Assembly (NCBI GenBank): GCA_028751875.1
Contig: CM054156.1
Location: forward strand, 53,679,809-53,743,808
Direction: 5' to 3'
Source of the DNA: Rapana venosa
Lineage: Eukaryota; Mollusca; Gastropoda; Neogastropoda; Muricidae
DNA: 64,000 bases
The position numbers were made by a program, and so were the translations under genes. The notes under the pieces were generated by a model that saw only the letters and a list, made by a program, of their open reading frames with translations, made no database searches and was not told the origin of the DNA. Below are positions 11,449 through 23,700 of the stretch, one piece after another. Within the stretch, counting starts at the first letter, position 1. Every line of letters begins with the position of its first letter.

Positions 11449-12301
11449 GATATTCAATGGAATTGTAGATCTCTTTTGAGAAATCTACATTTTGTTATTT
11501 AACATCTTTCAAAAAGAAAAACCATCTGTTGCTTTTACAGTCTTTTGAATGTAAACAGAAATAAATTTCCCAGACTCTCAGGTTATTATTTTCCCCACCT
11601 GTCTTTAGTTGAAAATGAAAAAGGAAAAATAAACACAGCTATTTACATACTCGAAAACTTAGATTATGCACATATTCCTCCACCTTATCAAACAGCAAGG
11701 AATATCAATGGCTGCACAGCAAAAGTTAAATTTGATAAATCACTTACGCTAAATGTGATTTATGTCTCCCTGACAAAAGGTCCTGATGATGAAAACATGG
11801 AATGGATACGTTCATTACAAGACCAAAATGAAAAATGGCTAGGGGTTGGTGACTTTAATGCCCACCACCATTCTGTGACAGGGTTTGTACAGTAAATATA
11901 AATACCGTTTTTTGAAAAATCGTAGATTATCCTTGTGCTTATTGAATGATGGTAGTATAACACGAATCCCTGATTCTGCCAACCACAGAGCATCTGCTAT
12001 TGACCTGTCTTTAGTTTCCCCTGTAATTGCTCCTAGTTGTGAATGGAAAACTATTAAAGAAACTTTGGGGAGCGATCACTTACCTATTATTACTATAAAT
12101 GACAGGCTGATCACTAGCAATTTGTCAAAGGATAAAATTCCTAAATTTAATTATCATAATGCGTATTGGAAGGAGTTTTGCAGTATTCTCTCAAGATGTA
12201 ATACTGATGAATTTTTAGATAGTAATGTAGATGAAGCATATGCCAAATTTGTTGAAACTGTTTTAAATGCAGCAGATAAACCCTTTTCAAAATCCGTTTA
12301 G
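11449..12301 (+). pseudogene. Nimb-like ORF2: AP-type endonuclease domain
   Basis: The N-terminal motif DIQWNCRSLLRNL is at 11449. It is followed by NKFPRLSGYYFP, GDFNAHHH (11847-11870), a frame shift near 11880, LLNDGSITRIPDSANHRASA and the catalytic GSDHLPI (12070-12090). These are the usual landmarks of LINE endonucleases that nick target DNA to prime reverse transcription. At least two frame breaks are present. The section from 11885 to 12301 is open and continues into the linker (DKPFSKSV). Confidence 0.78.
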
Positions 12302-13315
12302 TGAAGTTAAAAAACATTTTGGCAATGTTTGGTGGAATGAATCATGTGAAATAGCAAGGCTAAACAAAAAAAAAAATCTTAAAGATAGGAACAACGTTAT
12401 GAAAATATAGAAATGAAAAAGGAAAAAAAAATTTATTGCAATAAAGTAACAGCACAAGCTAAGCTTCAGAAAGGGTCTACTTTCTGTAAAGATGGCAATT
12501 AAGTTCAAAATCAGCAAAAAGTTTGGAAAAAACTGAAAGAGATGAAACAGGGTGTAAATCTACCTAACTATCCTAAAAATTTAGACAACGAATTCCCAAC
12601 TCCACTTGAAAGGCAAAAGCTTTTGTAGAAATGTTTTCTGATACGAGTTCATAAGGTTATCTGAAGAAGACAAAATTTATAGAGAAAAAGAACCCTGCCT
12701 AAAAAAATACAAAGATCCTCAGAAGATAAAGAACATTACAAAAATTTCTTTCATTACTTTTCAAGAAGAAAAGGGATGCCATTTCTACTCTTAGCTCCAA
12801 GAAATCTCAGTGGGTCTTGATGTTATTTCTAATGAAATGATAAAACACCTGCCTAATAATTTTATATTTCTTCATAAATATTCCAAAAATGTTGGTCAAG
12901 GGAACAATCCCCACCCTATGGAACCCGTCTGTTATTGTACTATCGTAAAAAGGTAAACAAAATCAGATATAAACAGTTATAGGCCTTTTTCACTGACTCC
13001 CATGTGGGAAAGTTGATGGAAAAAATAATATTAAACAGGCTAATTCTTTTCTGTGAAAAAAGAAATATCATTCCAGTAGCCCAAGCAGGTTTTAAAGAAA
13101 AAAATAATCAACAATAGATCACCTTATTAAACTTACCACTCACATGAAACATCAATTTGCCAAAGAAAAAAAGTATTTGCTAACTTTCTTTGATATCAGG
13201 AAAGCCTATGATCAGGTATGGCATGTACGATTGCTTCATAAGCTTAAAAAATTTGGTCTGTCTGGATCATGTACAATTATTTTAAAACTTTTGAGAAATA
13301 ATAATAAAAAAATAA
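12302..13315 (+). pseudogene. Nimb-like ORF2: linker and first part of RT
   Basis: Frames are scattered, but recognisable RT landmarks appear in order: YRPFSLTP (12979), LMEKIILNRLI, IIPVAQAGFKEK and then, open from 13144, FFDIRKAYDQVWHVRLLHKL, the RT motif carrying the first catalytic Asp. The coding stops at the (TTA)n-like tail of the nested minus-strand element and resumes at about 17206. Confidence 0.75.
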
Positions 13316-16300
13316 AAAATTTGGAATTTATATAGCGCTAAAATCTTTTAAAAAAAACAAACCAAAGCGCTTGCATCCATTCCACTCCTACACATGCAAC
13401 CACAAGATTAATAGTTTAAAAGTTCAAATACACACGAACACACGCGCGCACACGCGCGCCACGTACGCACCCCACACACAAACACACACACAGGTTATAT
13501 GCTTCAGCAGGGTGATGAGAATTTAGGCCACTGAAGGCAAGGACAGATAATTATGAGATGAAACTGTAGGGGAGGTCTTAGGTTTGAAATAGGTATTTCT
13601 TGAGGCTGGATTAAAAGTGTTGAAGTAGGCTTTTCGCGAAGGGGGAGAGGAGGTCATTCCAGATCGCTGGACCAGAAAAAAGAGAAAGACGACGGCCAAA
13701 AGGGGATGGTTGAATCTAAGTATTTGAAAACACAGGTATCTGCAGCAAGGGAGGGAACGAGAAGAAGTACAGGAAACATTCACAGAGAGGAAGTGGTTTT
13801 ATGGAGACATTGAAAGAGGTACAGTCTTTTACTGACCTCTCTGTGGCACAGCAACCATTGGAGAGATCGCAAGAGAGGAGTAGTAGCTCCCGATTTTTTC
13901 TTTTGAGAACAAATCAGCAGCAGAGTTTAATTCGTTAAGGAGTAGATAGTGATGCTGGCAGACCAGCCCAAAAAAGAATTGCAATAGTCCAAGTGAAAGA
14001 ATGAGAATGACAAATTTGGATGTTTCTCATGGACATACTTTCGAATTGCACTAATACGCCGTTAATTGATTGTAGCATGACTGACAGGTCTGGTGATGAA
14101 TTTTTGCATAGAAAGCGTGTTGTCGATAACAACGCCAAGATACTTGACTGTGGTGGATAGAGGAACGTTATATTGCCAAACTCCTATTGAAGCGTTGTCA
14201 TGGACAGAGTTTGTGTTTGGTTCCTACAATCAGGCTTCCGTTTTATCTGCGTTTAGCTGTAATTTGTTTTTTTATCATCCAGTTTTGAATATCTTGGAGG
14301 CAGTGTGACATATTTGTCAAGAGAGAAGGCGATTTTCCGGAGTATCATGCTTTTAATCTGAGAGTCATCAGCGTAGAAATGATGGTTGATCTGGTGACGG
14401 TTTATTATAAAGTGACAGTGGAGGCATTGTAGAGAGTGAAAAGAACAGGGCCCAGAACGGATCCCTGCGGGACTCCGCATTCCCGTTTGGCAGTAAATTT
14501 ATTGAATCTTGTTTATTGCAACGTCTGGAATCGGTCTGTGAGGTATGAGCGAAACCAGGTGATGGCTGCCCCTTTAAGCCGAACGTTTTTTTGGGGACGG
14601 GCGAGAAGAATAGAGTGATCTATAGTGTCAAATGCTGCAGAAAGTCGAGAAGATGAGAAGAAGATTTTCCCTGAGCAGAAGCGTTTAGAAGCATGTTTAA
14701 CGTGTGGACTAGGGTGGTTTCAGTGCTGTGGTTGACGCGATAGGCAGACTGAAATGCGGAAGGAGACTATTTGAATGAAGATGGCTATTGAGTTGTTTCA
14801 GAACGACTTTTTCAAGGGCCTTTGGGGATGAAAGGGAAGGGTTTGAAACAGGCCTGTAATTCTTCAAAATGTTAGGTCGAGGTCGTGCTTTTTGAGTAAG
14901 GTGTAATAATTGCAGTTTTTAAGAGCTGATGGAAACGTTCTGAAAGAAGAGATGAGTTTACTATTTTTGTGATAGTTTGGGACAGCTGCGGAAGGGACTG
15001 TTTGAAAAGAGAAGCAGGTACAGGATCGAGATCGCATGATTTTTATGGTCATTTCATTTTAAAAATGTTCCGGATTTCTTGCGCTTGTTGGCTGAAAGGA
15101 AAGGAGAGGAGTGCCAATGAATTGGGGATCAGGAGGTACAGGTTGGAAAGGAGCCTGATCCAGTCTGGAGCGAATGTTAGGACTTTGTCAGAGAAGAACG
15201 AGGAAAATATATCAGGAAATTCAGAGTGACTGTGGATAGTAGGGAAGGGCTTGTCTTTGCAGATCCAAAAAGATTTAGTGAGGGAAAAAAGAGATTTCAT
15301 TGACGTGGCATCAAGAACTTGAGCAGAGTAGTATTTTTCTTTGCTGAGTGGGTTAAGGTTTGACTTTTTTGGTTTGTTTTCGAAAAGCTGTTTGTTTAAA
15401 TTTTAGTTTTAGTTTTTCGCCCTTGCCGTTCTAGTTGTCGGCGTTTGCGCTTTGCCCCCAAGATATCATGGTTGTACCCTGGGCAAAGGGGCCCATCGGG
15501 AAGAAAATTGGGTTTGTGGGAGTGCTGGGTCATCAAGCAGTTGGCTGAGAACGTGTTATAGTGTTTTGAGGGGTCAGTAAGGTCAGGGGTTTTTGACAGG
15601 AGTTTAGCAGCTTTGAAGAGAACGTATTAATGTCTATGGCCTTGAGGTTCGACGGGGGATGCACTTCTTTTTTCTGATAGGCCTTTGCGACATTAAGATG
15701 AAAAGAATAGCGGAATGAAACAGAAAGCAGTTGGTCAGTGACGGAGACAAGGGGGACAAGATCATGTGAAAACATCAGTAATGACCAGTCAAGATATGAC
15801 CTGATCTATGTGTTGCTTCGTTTACTAGCTTTGGGACAGAGATGTTTTATAAAGAAAGAGAAAGACGTTGACATCAGAAAGGAATGGTTTTCGTAGTGGA
15901 AGTTGAAGTCACCGAGAATGATGACTTTTTGGGGAGAAGCTTAATGATCGAGGGAGATTGGAACTCTTGATGAAAAAATGAAGATTCCCTTTTTCTTACT
16001 GCTAGGAGGTGGGCGGAAGACAGCAAAAGCAATAGAATTTGGCCGGTAAGGTTAGGTTGAGTTCACAAACTTCAAAAGATTCAGGTGAGAAAGGTAGGGA
16101 GTGGCAGAAAGAAATAGCGAATGCAGTGTGTCTTTGTAGATGATGGCAATGCCACCTCCACGGAGGGTCGAGGGAAAGAACAGTTTTGTAGCCAGGTGGG
16201 GTCAGCTCTTTTATTTTTGGTTCATGACCTTGTAGGGTTTGCCAGGTTTCTGAGAAAATAATATCGATGTTCTGTTCAGATATGAAATCGGAAATAAGGT

Positions 16301-17205
16301 CGGCTTTACCAAACAGGGCAAACAGATTGGGCATTAAGTAAACAACGTGAAGAAGGTTTGAGGGAGCGATAGAGGTTAAGATGACAGTGGTGAGTGAGGG
16401 TGACTATCAGAGAAAGAGGACGGGATTGGTTTGAGATGGCGCAGTGGAAGAGCAGACCCGAGTTGGATGGCATCAGGTGTGAAAGACGGTGAAAAAACTG
16501 GTTTAACAGGAGGTCTGTAGTCTTATGCACACTGTGATACACATTGCTGACAGCAGAGTCACGGGAGAGGATGGACATCTGGAGGGCAGAGATGTGGAGT
16601 GTTGCGGCTGGGTTATGGTCGTTGTGGCAGTGACGTCAGAGGTGAAGGGGAGACAATGTAGGGGAAACACGACCAAAGGGGATGAGTCTGCCTGCGCGTG
16701 TTCCTCGTCTTGTTTTGCGGTAGTAAAGTCCCAAGTTTGAAATACGCTGTTTAAGTTCGTAGTGTATGGGGTAAATCACGTGAGGACAATGCCTTTATGT
16801 CTTCAACAGTTATTGTCATAGTTGGGGGGTGGCGAACACTGGTGGTGGTGGTGGGGGAGATTTGAAATCGTGGATCATGTGAAAAAGTTTAGGCTGCGGC
16901 AGGGTCAGAGTATAAGGGTCGCAAGGACCAGCACGATCAGGTGAACACAAGTCATAAGTCGACTGAAGATTTGAAAAGAAATATCTATATCAAAAGGGTG
17001 AAAAAATTATAATTTAAATATTTCGAAAAGTCAATGATGATGAATAAAATGGTTCTGAACATACGATTCTGCGTTCCAACACAAACACAACGATGCAAAA
17101 CTTTCTTGAAAAGACGTAGCAGAAACACAAAAACTTGGCATTCAAACACAGAGACAGAAACCATGCTGCCGCCAGGCGCAAAGGTCAACACACATATCTA
17201 TTCAA
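13315..17205 (-). mobile_element. CR1/L2-like LINE nested in the Nimb-like element
   Basis: On the minus strand, 5' to 3': 5' region about 17200-16580; endonuclease start with KADLISDFISEQNIDIIFSE, ETW and LTPPGYKT (16334-15990); linker with NLKAIDINTFSSKLLNS (15775-15533); RT with LSAAFDTIDHSIL, CGVPQGSVLGP (about 14470) and FYADDSQI (about 14370); C-terminal IWNDLLSPF (about 13660). It ends AGCGCTATATAAATTCCA plus A/T repeats at 13315-13345. LSAAFDTIDH with GVPQGSVLGP and no RNase H is typical of the CR1/L2 group. Many frame shifts are present. The boundary at 17205 is set by where the host RT frame resumes. Confidence 0.78.
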
Positions 17206-18030
17206 ACAAAAATTGGAAATGCATATTCTAATCCAAGATTTATAGATATGGGGATCCCCCAAGGATCAGTATGGCACCTATACTCTTTAATATCTTAACA
17301 TATGATCTTCCCAATATAGTGTCCAACAATATTGAATTGGTTCAATATGCAGATGATTTATGCATATGGATGAAAGTAACCATGAAAAGGCACACTCCAA
17401 TAAGATTTTTTAACTATATTAGAAAGGTTTATCAAAATGATTAAATAAGATATATACCTTTATGAAAGAAAAGGGATTAATGCTATCTCCTGACAAATCC
17501 CATATGATGCTTTTCAACACTGGCTACAATCCATGGGCACTGCCTTCCTTTAAAATAGGAGATTCTGTGTTAGCATATAAAGAAAATAAAAAATTTCTAG
17601 GGGTATTTCTCACCACAAAACTTTCATGGAATAATCACATTGAATATGTCCTGACCAAAGCTAGAAAAAGTATTAATTTGCTAAAAATGGTGAGCAAGCA
17701 ATACTGGGGCCAAGATATGTAATCTCTTATCCATTTAGCAACAGCACTTGTTTGATCTAGATTAACTTATGCACAGGAAATTTTTTTCTCTGCTCCTAAA
17801 TATTTGCTAAGAAAAATGTAGAGTGTAGACAGTAAGTCATTCAAGTTGGCAATTGGTGTTCCTGTACATGCATCAACTTAAAAAAAATATATGCTGAAAT
17901 AAATATCTTACCTTTTGAAGAACAAATTAAGCTTGCCTCTGCAAAGTATATTTTGAGAAGTTCGACAATTCAGAATTCTAATATTAAAGAACTTCATTTA
18001 AAATCAGATGTAGATTTTCCTAAAAGGGCT
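17206..18030 (+). pseudogene. Nimb-like ORF2: second part of RT
   Basis: It resumes with KIGNAYSNPRFIDMGIPQGS (17208) and LVQYADDLCIWM, the RT catalytic YADD (about 17347). It then continues with MKEKGLMLSPDKSHMM, KFLGVFLTTKLSWNNH and KSFKLAIGVPVHAST. Its join to 13315 across the nested element restores the normal RT motif order, which proves the nesting. Stops and shifts show that it is inactive. Confidence 0.82.
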
Positions 18031-18262
18031 AAATAATAATAATAATGATAATATATGGAATTTATATAGCGCTGAATCTTGTAAAAAACAAACAAATCGA
18101 AGCGCTTGCACTCAATCATTTACAGGTATGCAACTCTCCTTAAACATAATGAACAACAGATTTCAAATCCATGTGCGAGCACGTATGCACTCACGCACGC
18201 ACGCACACACATGCACACACACAAACACACACACATACAATCACTGACAACAATCAGTTCTT
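18031..18262 (-). mobile_element. Short 5'-truncated LINE/SINE tail, nested
   Basis: On the minus strand it ends in CAGCGCTATATAAATTCCA then (TTA)n-like repeats (18031-18075), the same terminus as the element at 13315. Upstream of that it is CA/GT-rich. It separates the RT tail from the RNase H domain of the host LINE. Confidence 0.7.
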
Positions 18263-19027
18263 ACACCTCTGATCTGTTCACATCTTCAGGAATGAATGTC
18301 AGAAATGTAGCATCTCACCCAGTTTTCTCCACAATTCCAAAGTGGGAATTAAACAGGGCTGAAATTGATATTGATTATTCTAATATCAAAAAAGAAGAAA
18401 GTCCTGCTGTTGCTGCAATAGCTAGAGCTCACATTGATGAAACATTTAGTGGTTATTTTAAAGTTTTTACTGATGGTTTGGTAGTCGACTGTGGGAATGC
18501 TGGATCTGCTTTTGTAGTTCCTGCATTAAAGATAGAAAAATCTTATTTAGACAAAGATTTTTCATTCTATACTGCGGAACTTATAGCTATATTAATGACC
18601 TTAAATTTTTTAAAATTAAATCTGCATATCAATGTATTTAAGGTGCTGTTTTGTATTGATTCTAAGTCGGTTTTGCAAGCATTAAAAGCATTTAATACTA
18701 AGGTAAGAGGGGAATTAATCATTAAAATTTGTCACCTTATACATTTTCTTTCCTTACAAGGTACTACCCTTGCCTTTTGCTGGATTCCGTCACATTGTGG
18801 AATCCACAGCAATGAGAAAGCTGACCCGTTAGCCAAAGCTGCTGCCATGGACACGACTCTGAAGTTACAGCACCTCTGAACCTTCCACTCAGTCTTCAGG
18901 AGGGCATACTTCTGCTGAAAAAAGCTTCTTGGAACCGTGTCAACAGCCAACGAAAGTACTCTTTGCGTGAACATTCATTAAGAGTCAGTGTAGCAGGGGC
19001 GAAAACTGACTCCAGTCACATGAAATA
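18263..19027 (+). pseudogene. Nimb-like ORF2: RNase H domain
   Basis: It is open from about 18263 to 18879. RNase H landmarks are all present: FTDG (first Asp, about 18466), YTAE (Glu, about 18571), CIDSKS (Asp, about 18652), and WIPSHCGIHSNEKAD (His and last Asp, about 18781-18822). The enzyme removes RNA from RNA-DNA hybrids during retrotransposition. Open frame and catalytic residues survive although RT and endonuclease are broken. After 18879 the frame shifts to LNLPLSLQEGILLLKKASW and ends near 19026 at an insertion. Confidence 0.82.
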
Positions 19028-20230
19028 GGTAAGTTGATTAAAGGGAAACAACAATCTCACAACAATCTCACGTTCTTTCCACTCTACATTCTACAACTAC
19101 TACTTGCTATTGGTCGCATGACTGTGTAAGAATGAGTTGAGTGCAAGCCTTTGATTTGTCTGTGCAAGATACAGTGCTATATAAATTCCATTTATTATTA
19201 TTATTTTTATTATTATTATTATTGTTATTACAGTCACACTCAAGATTTCAATTATATACTCTCATTTATTCTATTATTAAATCAATCTGTCCCACAAATA
19301 ATATTTTTCAATAATCAAAAGAAGCAGAAATTAATTGTATATTCAATATTTACAATTCATTCAACCCAAAACAGTTTCCAGTTCACTTCATCCATGTTAA
19401 TACAATATTATATTTTAGTTCTCAAGGGAACTTATATTACCTAAAAGTCCATCAACTTCCTGCCTCTCTAGCACAATGAAGTTTAATTAATACCACTCAC
19501 AAAGTTCTTGTAGACAAGACAGTTTTGAGCTCTCTGGCTCAGATAAACACATATGTCTTTCCTTGTCCAATTCTGGAACTATGTACAGAAAAAACAACAA
19601 CAACACAGACTTGGCTGTAATTTTGCTATACACATTAAAAAAAAATCACTGACGACCTTTCTTTGAAGGAAGTCTTTCACTGCTGACATCTGCTCCAGCC
19701 CTGGCCTCCAACGCCGCCACACCTTTATCCCTCAGGTCGGGTGGGGTTGTCCTAGGGGATTGGACAGGACTGGGTCAGCTACTGGGATTCTCCCCAAGTG
19801 GGTCAGTACAGGGGCAAAATTAAAAGCCTACACAGATACCAGAAAAGAACCCCCACTATTAGTACCCAGTATTAATAGATATATGGTTTTTATTCCTTAC
19901 CTTTTCTTTCTTGAGTTTTGTTGTTCCCAGAACACTGAACCCACCACACTCACAAACCTATACAGAAGTCCATGCACTGCACTACTTTCCTAAATTAAAG
20001 CAACAGAATAAAAAATAAAAATAAAAACAATCTTTTATCAACATACCACTTCATCTAGGTGAAGTGACTAGATGTCAAACCAAAGGCCAGCTTAGACAGC
20101 TGCAACCTTTCCTGACCAGGGCAGAAGATGAAATGCCAACTCTTGTGACAGAAACACTTCACTACAGCTAAAAACTAAAGCAAAGAAAAAAAAATCCAAC
20201 AAATCCACAGTTGCAAAACAATACCAAAGG
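19028..20230. mobile_element. Insertion separating RNase H from the C-terminus, mostly unidentified
   Basis: The first 200 bases end with CAGTGCTATATAAATTCCA and a (TTA)n run (19180-19232), a plus-strand version of the tail seen at 13315 and 18031. The remaining kilobase (19233-20230) has no motif I recognise; a GC-richer part near 19690-19830 contains gtcgggtggggttgtcc. That the host LINE coding resumes at about 20250 is the reason to call this an insertion. Confidence 0.5.
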
Positions 20231-20249
20231 AACAGACACAGGTCTGTTA

Positions 20250-20530
20250 CAGTCAGAGTGTGTCATTTTCATAACAGACTGGTGGGAAGTATGATCTACA
20301 GGTTCAGATTGGATGCATTTAGGACTACATTTTGTAAACAGATAACTTGTCTATGTGGCTCTGACTGATCACCTAAGCATGTCATTCTTCATTGTGAACT
20401 ACTATTTTTCTGGTACAGTTGTAGATAAGATTTCAAATATGTCATTTGAACATTTATTGGCCGATAATGTGGTTATGTTAGAGATAGCTAGTTGTTAAGT
20501 TAGAAGCCCTGTTGGCAAACTTTTGTAATT
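20250..20530 (+). pseudogene. Nimb-like ORF2: C-terminal Cys/His segment
   Basis: The frames give MIYRFRLDAFRTTFCKQITC and LCGSD, then PKHVILHCELL, i.e. C-x-C followed by H-x4-C, the knuckle common at the C-terminus of I, R1 and related LINEs after the RNase H. It is broken by stops. Confidence 0.65.
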
Positions 20531-20636
20531 GTTCTTGCTGCAGTTTAAGCTGTTCAATGCCTCCCTCCCCCACCCTCATCCCTCCGATAATTTCATTGTA
20601 TTTTTTTCTTTTATTTCATGTACAGACACTAATAGG

Positions 20637-20680
20637 TAAACACACACATACACACAAACACACACAAAACCACACACCAC

Positions 20681-20746
<66 letters not shown>

Positions 20747-20750
20747 ACAT
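20637..20750. repeat. (CA)n microsatellite
   Basis: A long CA array with a few interruptions. Both strands translate to TH or CV strings, which are not genes. Confidence 0.95.
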
Positions 20751-20779
20751 TCTCTCTCTATATATTGTAACACTATCTT

Positions 20780-23700
20780 TTGTCTAATATCACCTTGAGT
20801 GAACAGACCTTAAATTAAAGAAAGTAGGGGAAAAAAGTCATCAACATGGCAACACCAAGCAGTCTCTAAATTGAGTGCTGAGGGCAAACGCAAAGAACAG
20901 CAAAATGACTAAAACAAGGCGTACCAGATCTATATCATGCTATCCTACAAATGCGAATTCAGACAAATGTCACAGAGACGGCAGTGACAATGCTCCTTCA
21001 GGAAGTAAACCAAACCTTCCCAAAGTTTTTAAAAAAATACACGGGAACCAAAAAAACAACCTACACAAGAAGAACACAACTTTAAACCCCAATGGCAAAA
21101 ATAAAAAAAAAAATCTTTCCCCACTTCACCTTCTCAGGTTTTTCTAAATGTAACCCAACCCCGGGGGACATCAATTTAAAAAAGGGGGGAAAAAGATAAG
21201 TCAATCCCGGACTTTCCCTAAATAAAAAACCCTAAGAAAAAAAAAAAAATTTTTCCTTTTTGGGGGAAAAAATCAAAAGGGCCCCGAAGCCGGGAAAAGG
21301 GGGTTTTTGGGAAGAGTTTTGGTTCTTTTGAAAAAAATTTAACAAAATTCCCTTAAAAACCCAAGTCTTGATGAAAGGAATTTTCCCAAATACTTTTGGG
21401 GTTTTTTTAAAAAAAATTTTTGAAATTTTTCCCCATTTTTAAAGTTTTTTTTAAAATAAAAAAGGCCCTTTGGCAAAATTTTAAAAATTCTGGTTGTTTT
21501 TGGCCCAAAAACCCGAATTTAAATTTTTCCTATCCACACTATAGTTTACCCACTCCACCCAACAACCACCCCCATACCACTCCCCAAAACCCCAACAACA
21601 AAAAAAATTTTCAAAAATAATTATGGTGACATTTTGAAAATCTTTGCTTTGCACCAGCCTATAATCAAAAGAAAGTAAAAAAAGTTTTTCCTCCACAATC
21701 CGAGCAGTGTTCAACAAAATCCTAAATAATTGGGTTGTTTTGTTTTCTTTAATTGCGGGTTTTATTGAATTATTGGACTTTTTGTTACTATGCATCTTGG
21801 ACACCTTTAATAAAAAACTTTCTAGTGTACCCCAAACATTTTAATTTGTTGTTTTTATGGGTTTTTAATTTCTTTTTTATTAGTTAGGGCTTTTTGGAAT
21901 AATTGTTCTAAAACTCCATCTTATGCTAACGTCATGCAGGGAATGCACCCCCCCCATCTCCTAAAATTTACCAATTTATCATCTTCTGTAACACTATCAA
22001 GTCCATCATCCCCAAAAAAGAAGAAATTACCAACTTCAAAACTACCCACCTTTCATGAAACCTGATGCAAATTAATTCAGAATTTTCCATAAGGTATTGA
22101 AATTTGCATGTTGTTTCACCTAAGCTAACTATATAAGATTATATTCGGTGCTGAAGAAAAGGTTACAATCATTTGGTCATAACATTTGGTTGTCAGTAAA
22201 GCCTAAAAGCTAATGACATAATACAGAATGGCTGCATCCTACAAGGAAATCAGAAATAGCTGGAGCAGGATTTCAAGCCCCGCATTTTGGTAAAAGAATA
22301 TATCCATCTCCAGCAAACATTTTTGAAAATATAACAGATTTTTATAAGCCTATAAAGATAAGTGTCACCAAATTAACCTACATCTTAATCACAAGGCATC
22401 GCCAATTTCTGTCTTTATATCTTCCCTCTTGACCAGTACGTGGCAACATGAAGACACATGGGGAAGGATCTTTTACCATATTGGTGTTACTTTAAAGAAA
22501 TGCCAAGTCCCCTGTAACACTGAAAGATAAATCCCATAAATTTAACGGTTTAAAGAAGCTAATTTTGGAAAATTTAAAAACCTTGCAGCCTACAATAAAA
22601 ACATTTGGGAAATTCTGAAAACATAGATAAAATATATTCACCCACTAAGCATCATTCAAAGCCACTTATAAATCCCACTTAAAAATCATTTCAAGGAATT
22701 GTTCAGGAAATTTTGGTGGAACCTGCTTGCAGGAACAGTGGAAACAAACGTTTAATTAAAACATATTTATAAATAAAAGGGAAGCAAAAACCATGAAACA
22801 GAAAAAGGCAAAAGTATAGAACATGAACATTGTTAGGTTGAAAAACAATTTTAGCCTTCTTTTTGGGTTCAAGCAAAGTTAAAAATTCATAAGATCTTAA
22901 CAAAGTGTGGCTTTTAAATTTTATGAAAGGGAAAAGGGTGTCTTTACCAAATTTGTCCAATTAAACTTAAAAACAAGAATTTCAAAATGTAGAAAAAGCT
23001 GAGCTTTCTAATATGTTCTCAACCCTGGTGATGAAGCCTTCAACCTCATGCACTAAATAAAAGACAAGTTGAGGGGAAAAGAAGAAAAATATAAGGACCC
23101 AGGTTCTGATAATACTGAATACATAAGGGCCATAAAATCAATTGAAGTAAAATTATTTATGTTCCCCTTTCCTTAATAAAAAACTCGTTGGATAGATGCC
23201 ACATCCAGACATATTAAACACTAACCGAAAATTTTCTTTTAATGCATAAACTTTAGAGTATTTGGATTTTGAAGGGGAAATGCATTGAATAAGCATCTTT
23301 TATTTTCCCTTCATAGCAAAAAGCTTTAAATGATAAACTACTATAGGGCAGCTGCTTCTACTTGGTAAGCTATAAGAAAATTATTCTTAGAGGCTTGTGT
23401 ATTCTGTCATAAAATAAAGGGTAGTTTCTGTTCAATCAAGCAGCTTTCAAAAAGGAAAGTTTAGCAATTGAAACTAGTTTAAGCAAACACCAGGTCAAAA
23501 CAACAATTGCGAGAAAAAATTATTCGCAAATATTTGATGTAAAGAAAGTGCCAAGTTTTCACCTAAATGCCATAAATAAGGGACCCCGGGACGGTAAGTG
23601 TGACGAAAAATCAAGAGCAGAATGGTAATCTAAGGCAATTTTAAAAAAAGAAGCATTTTTAAAACAGAAATAAGCTTGCAAGACAAAGACCATTTTTTGG

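Larger units (their letters stand above)
9600..20560 (+). mobile_element. I-clade (Nimb-like) non-LTR retrotransposon, broken by nested insertions
   Basis: The order is that of an I-clade LINE: gag-like ORF1 region (from about 9733), endonuclease (11449-12100), reverse transcriptase (12900-13315, continued 17206-18030), RNase H (about 18265-18878) and a Cys/His C-terminal segment (20250-20530). RNase H downstream of RT is a mark of the I group, including the Nimb elements described from snails. Frames are broken repeatedly, so it is dead. Three insertions interrupt it: 13315-17205, 18031-18262 and about 19028-20230. The exact 5' end is uncertain because a CA array abuts it. Confidence 0.8.

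Noticed and set aside
18106..18262. N-terminal part of the open frame upstream of RNase H as a protein domain
   Set aside because: It is CA-rich nested-element tail (THARTHMHTHKHTH) fused by chance to the RNase H frame.
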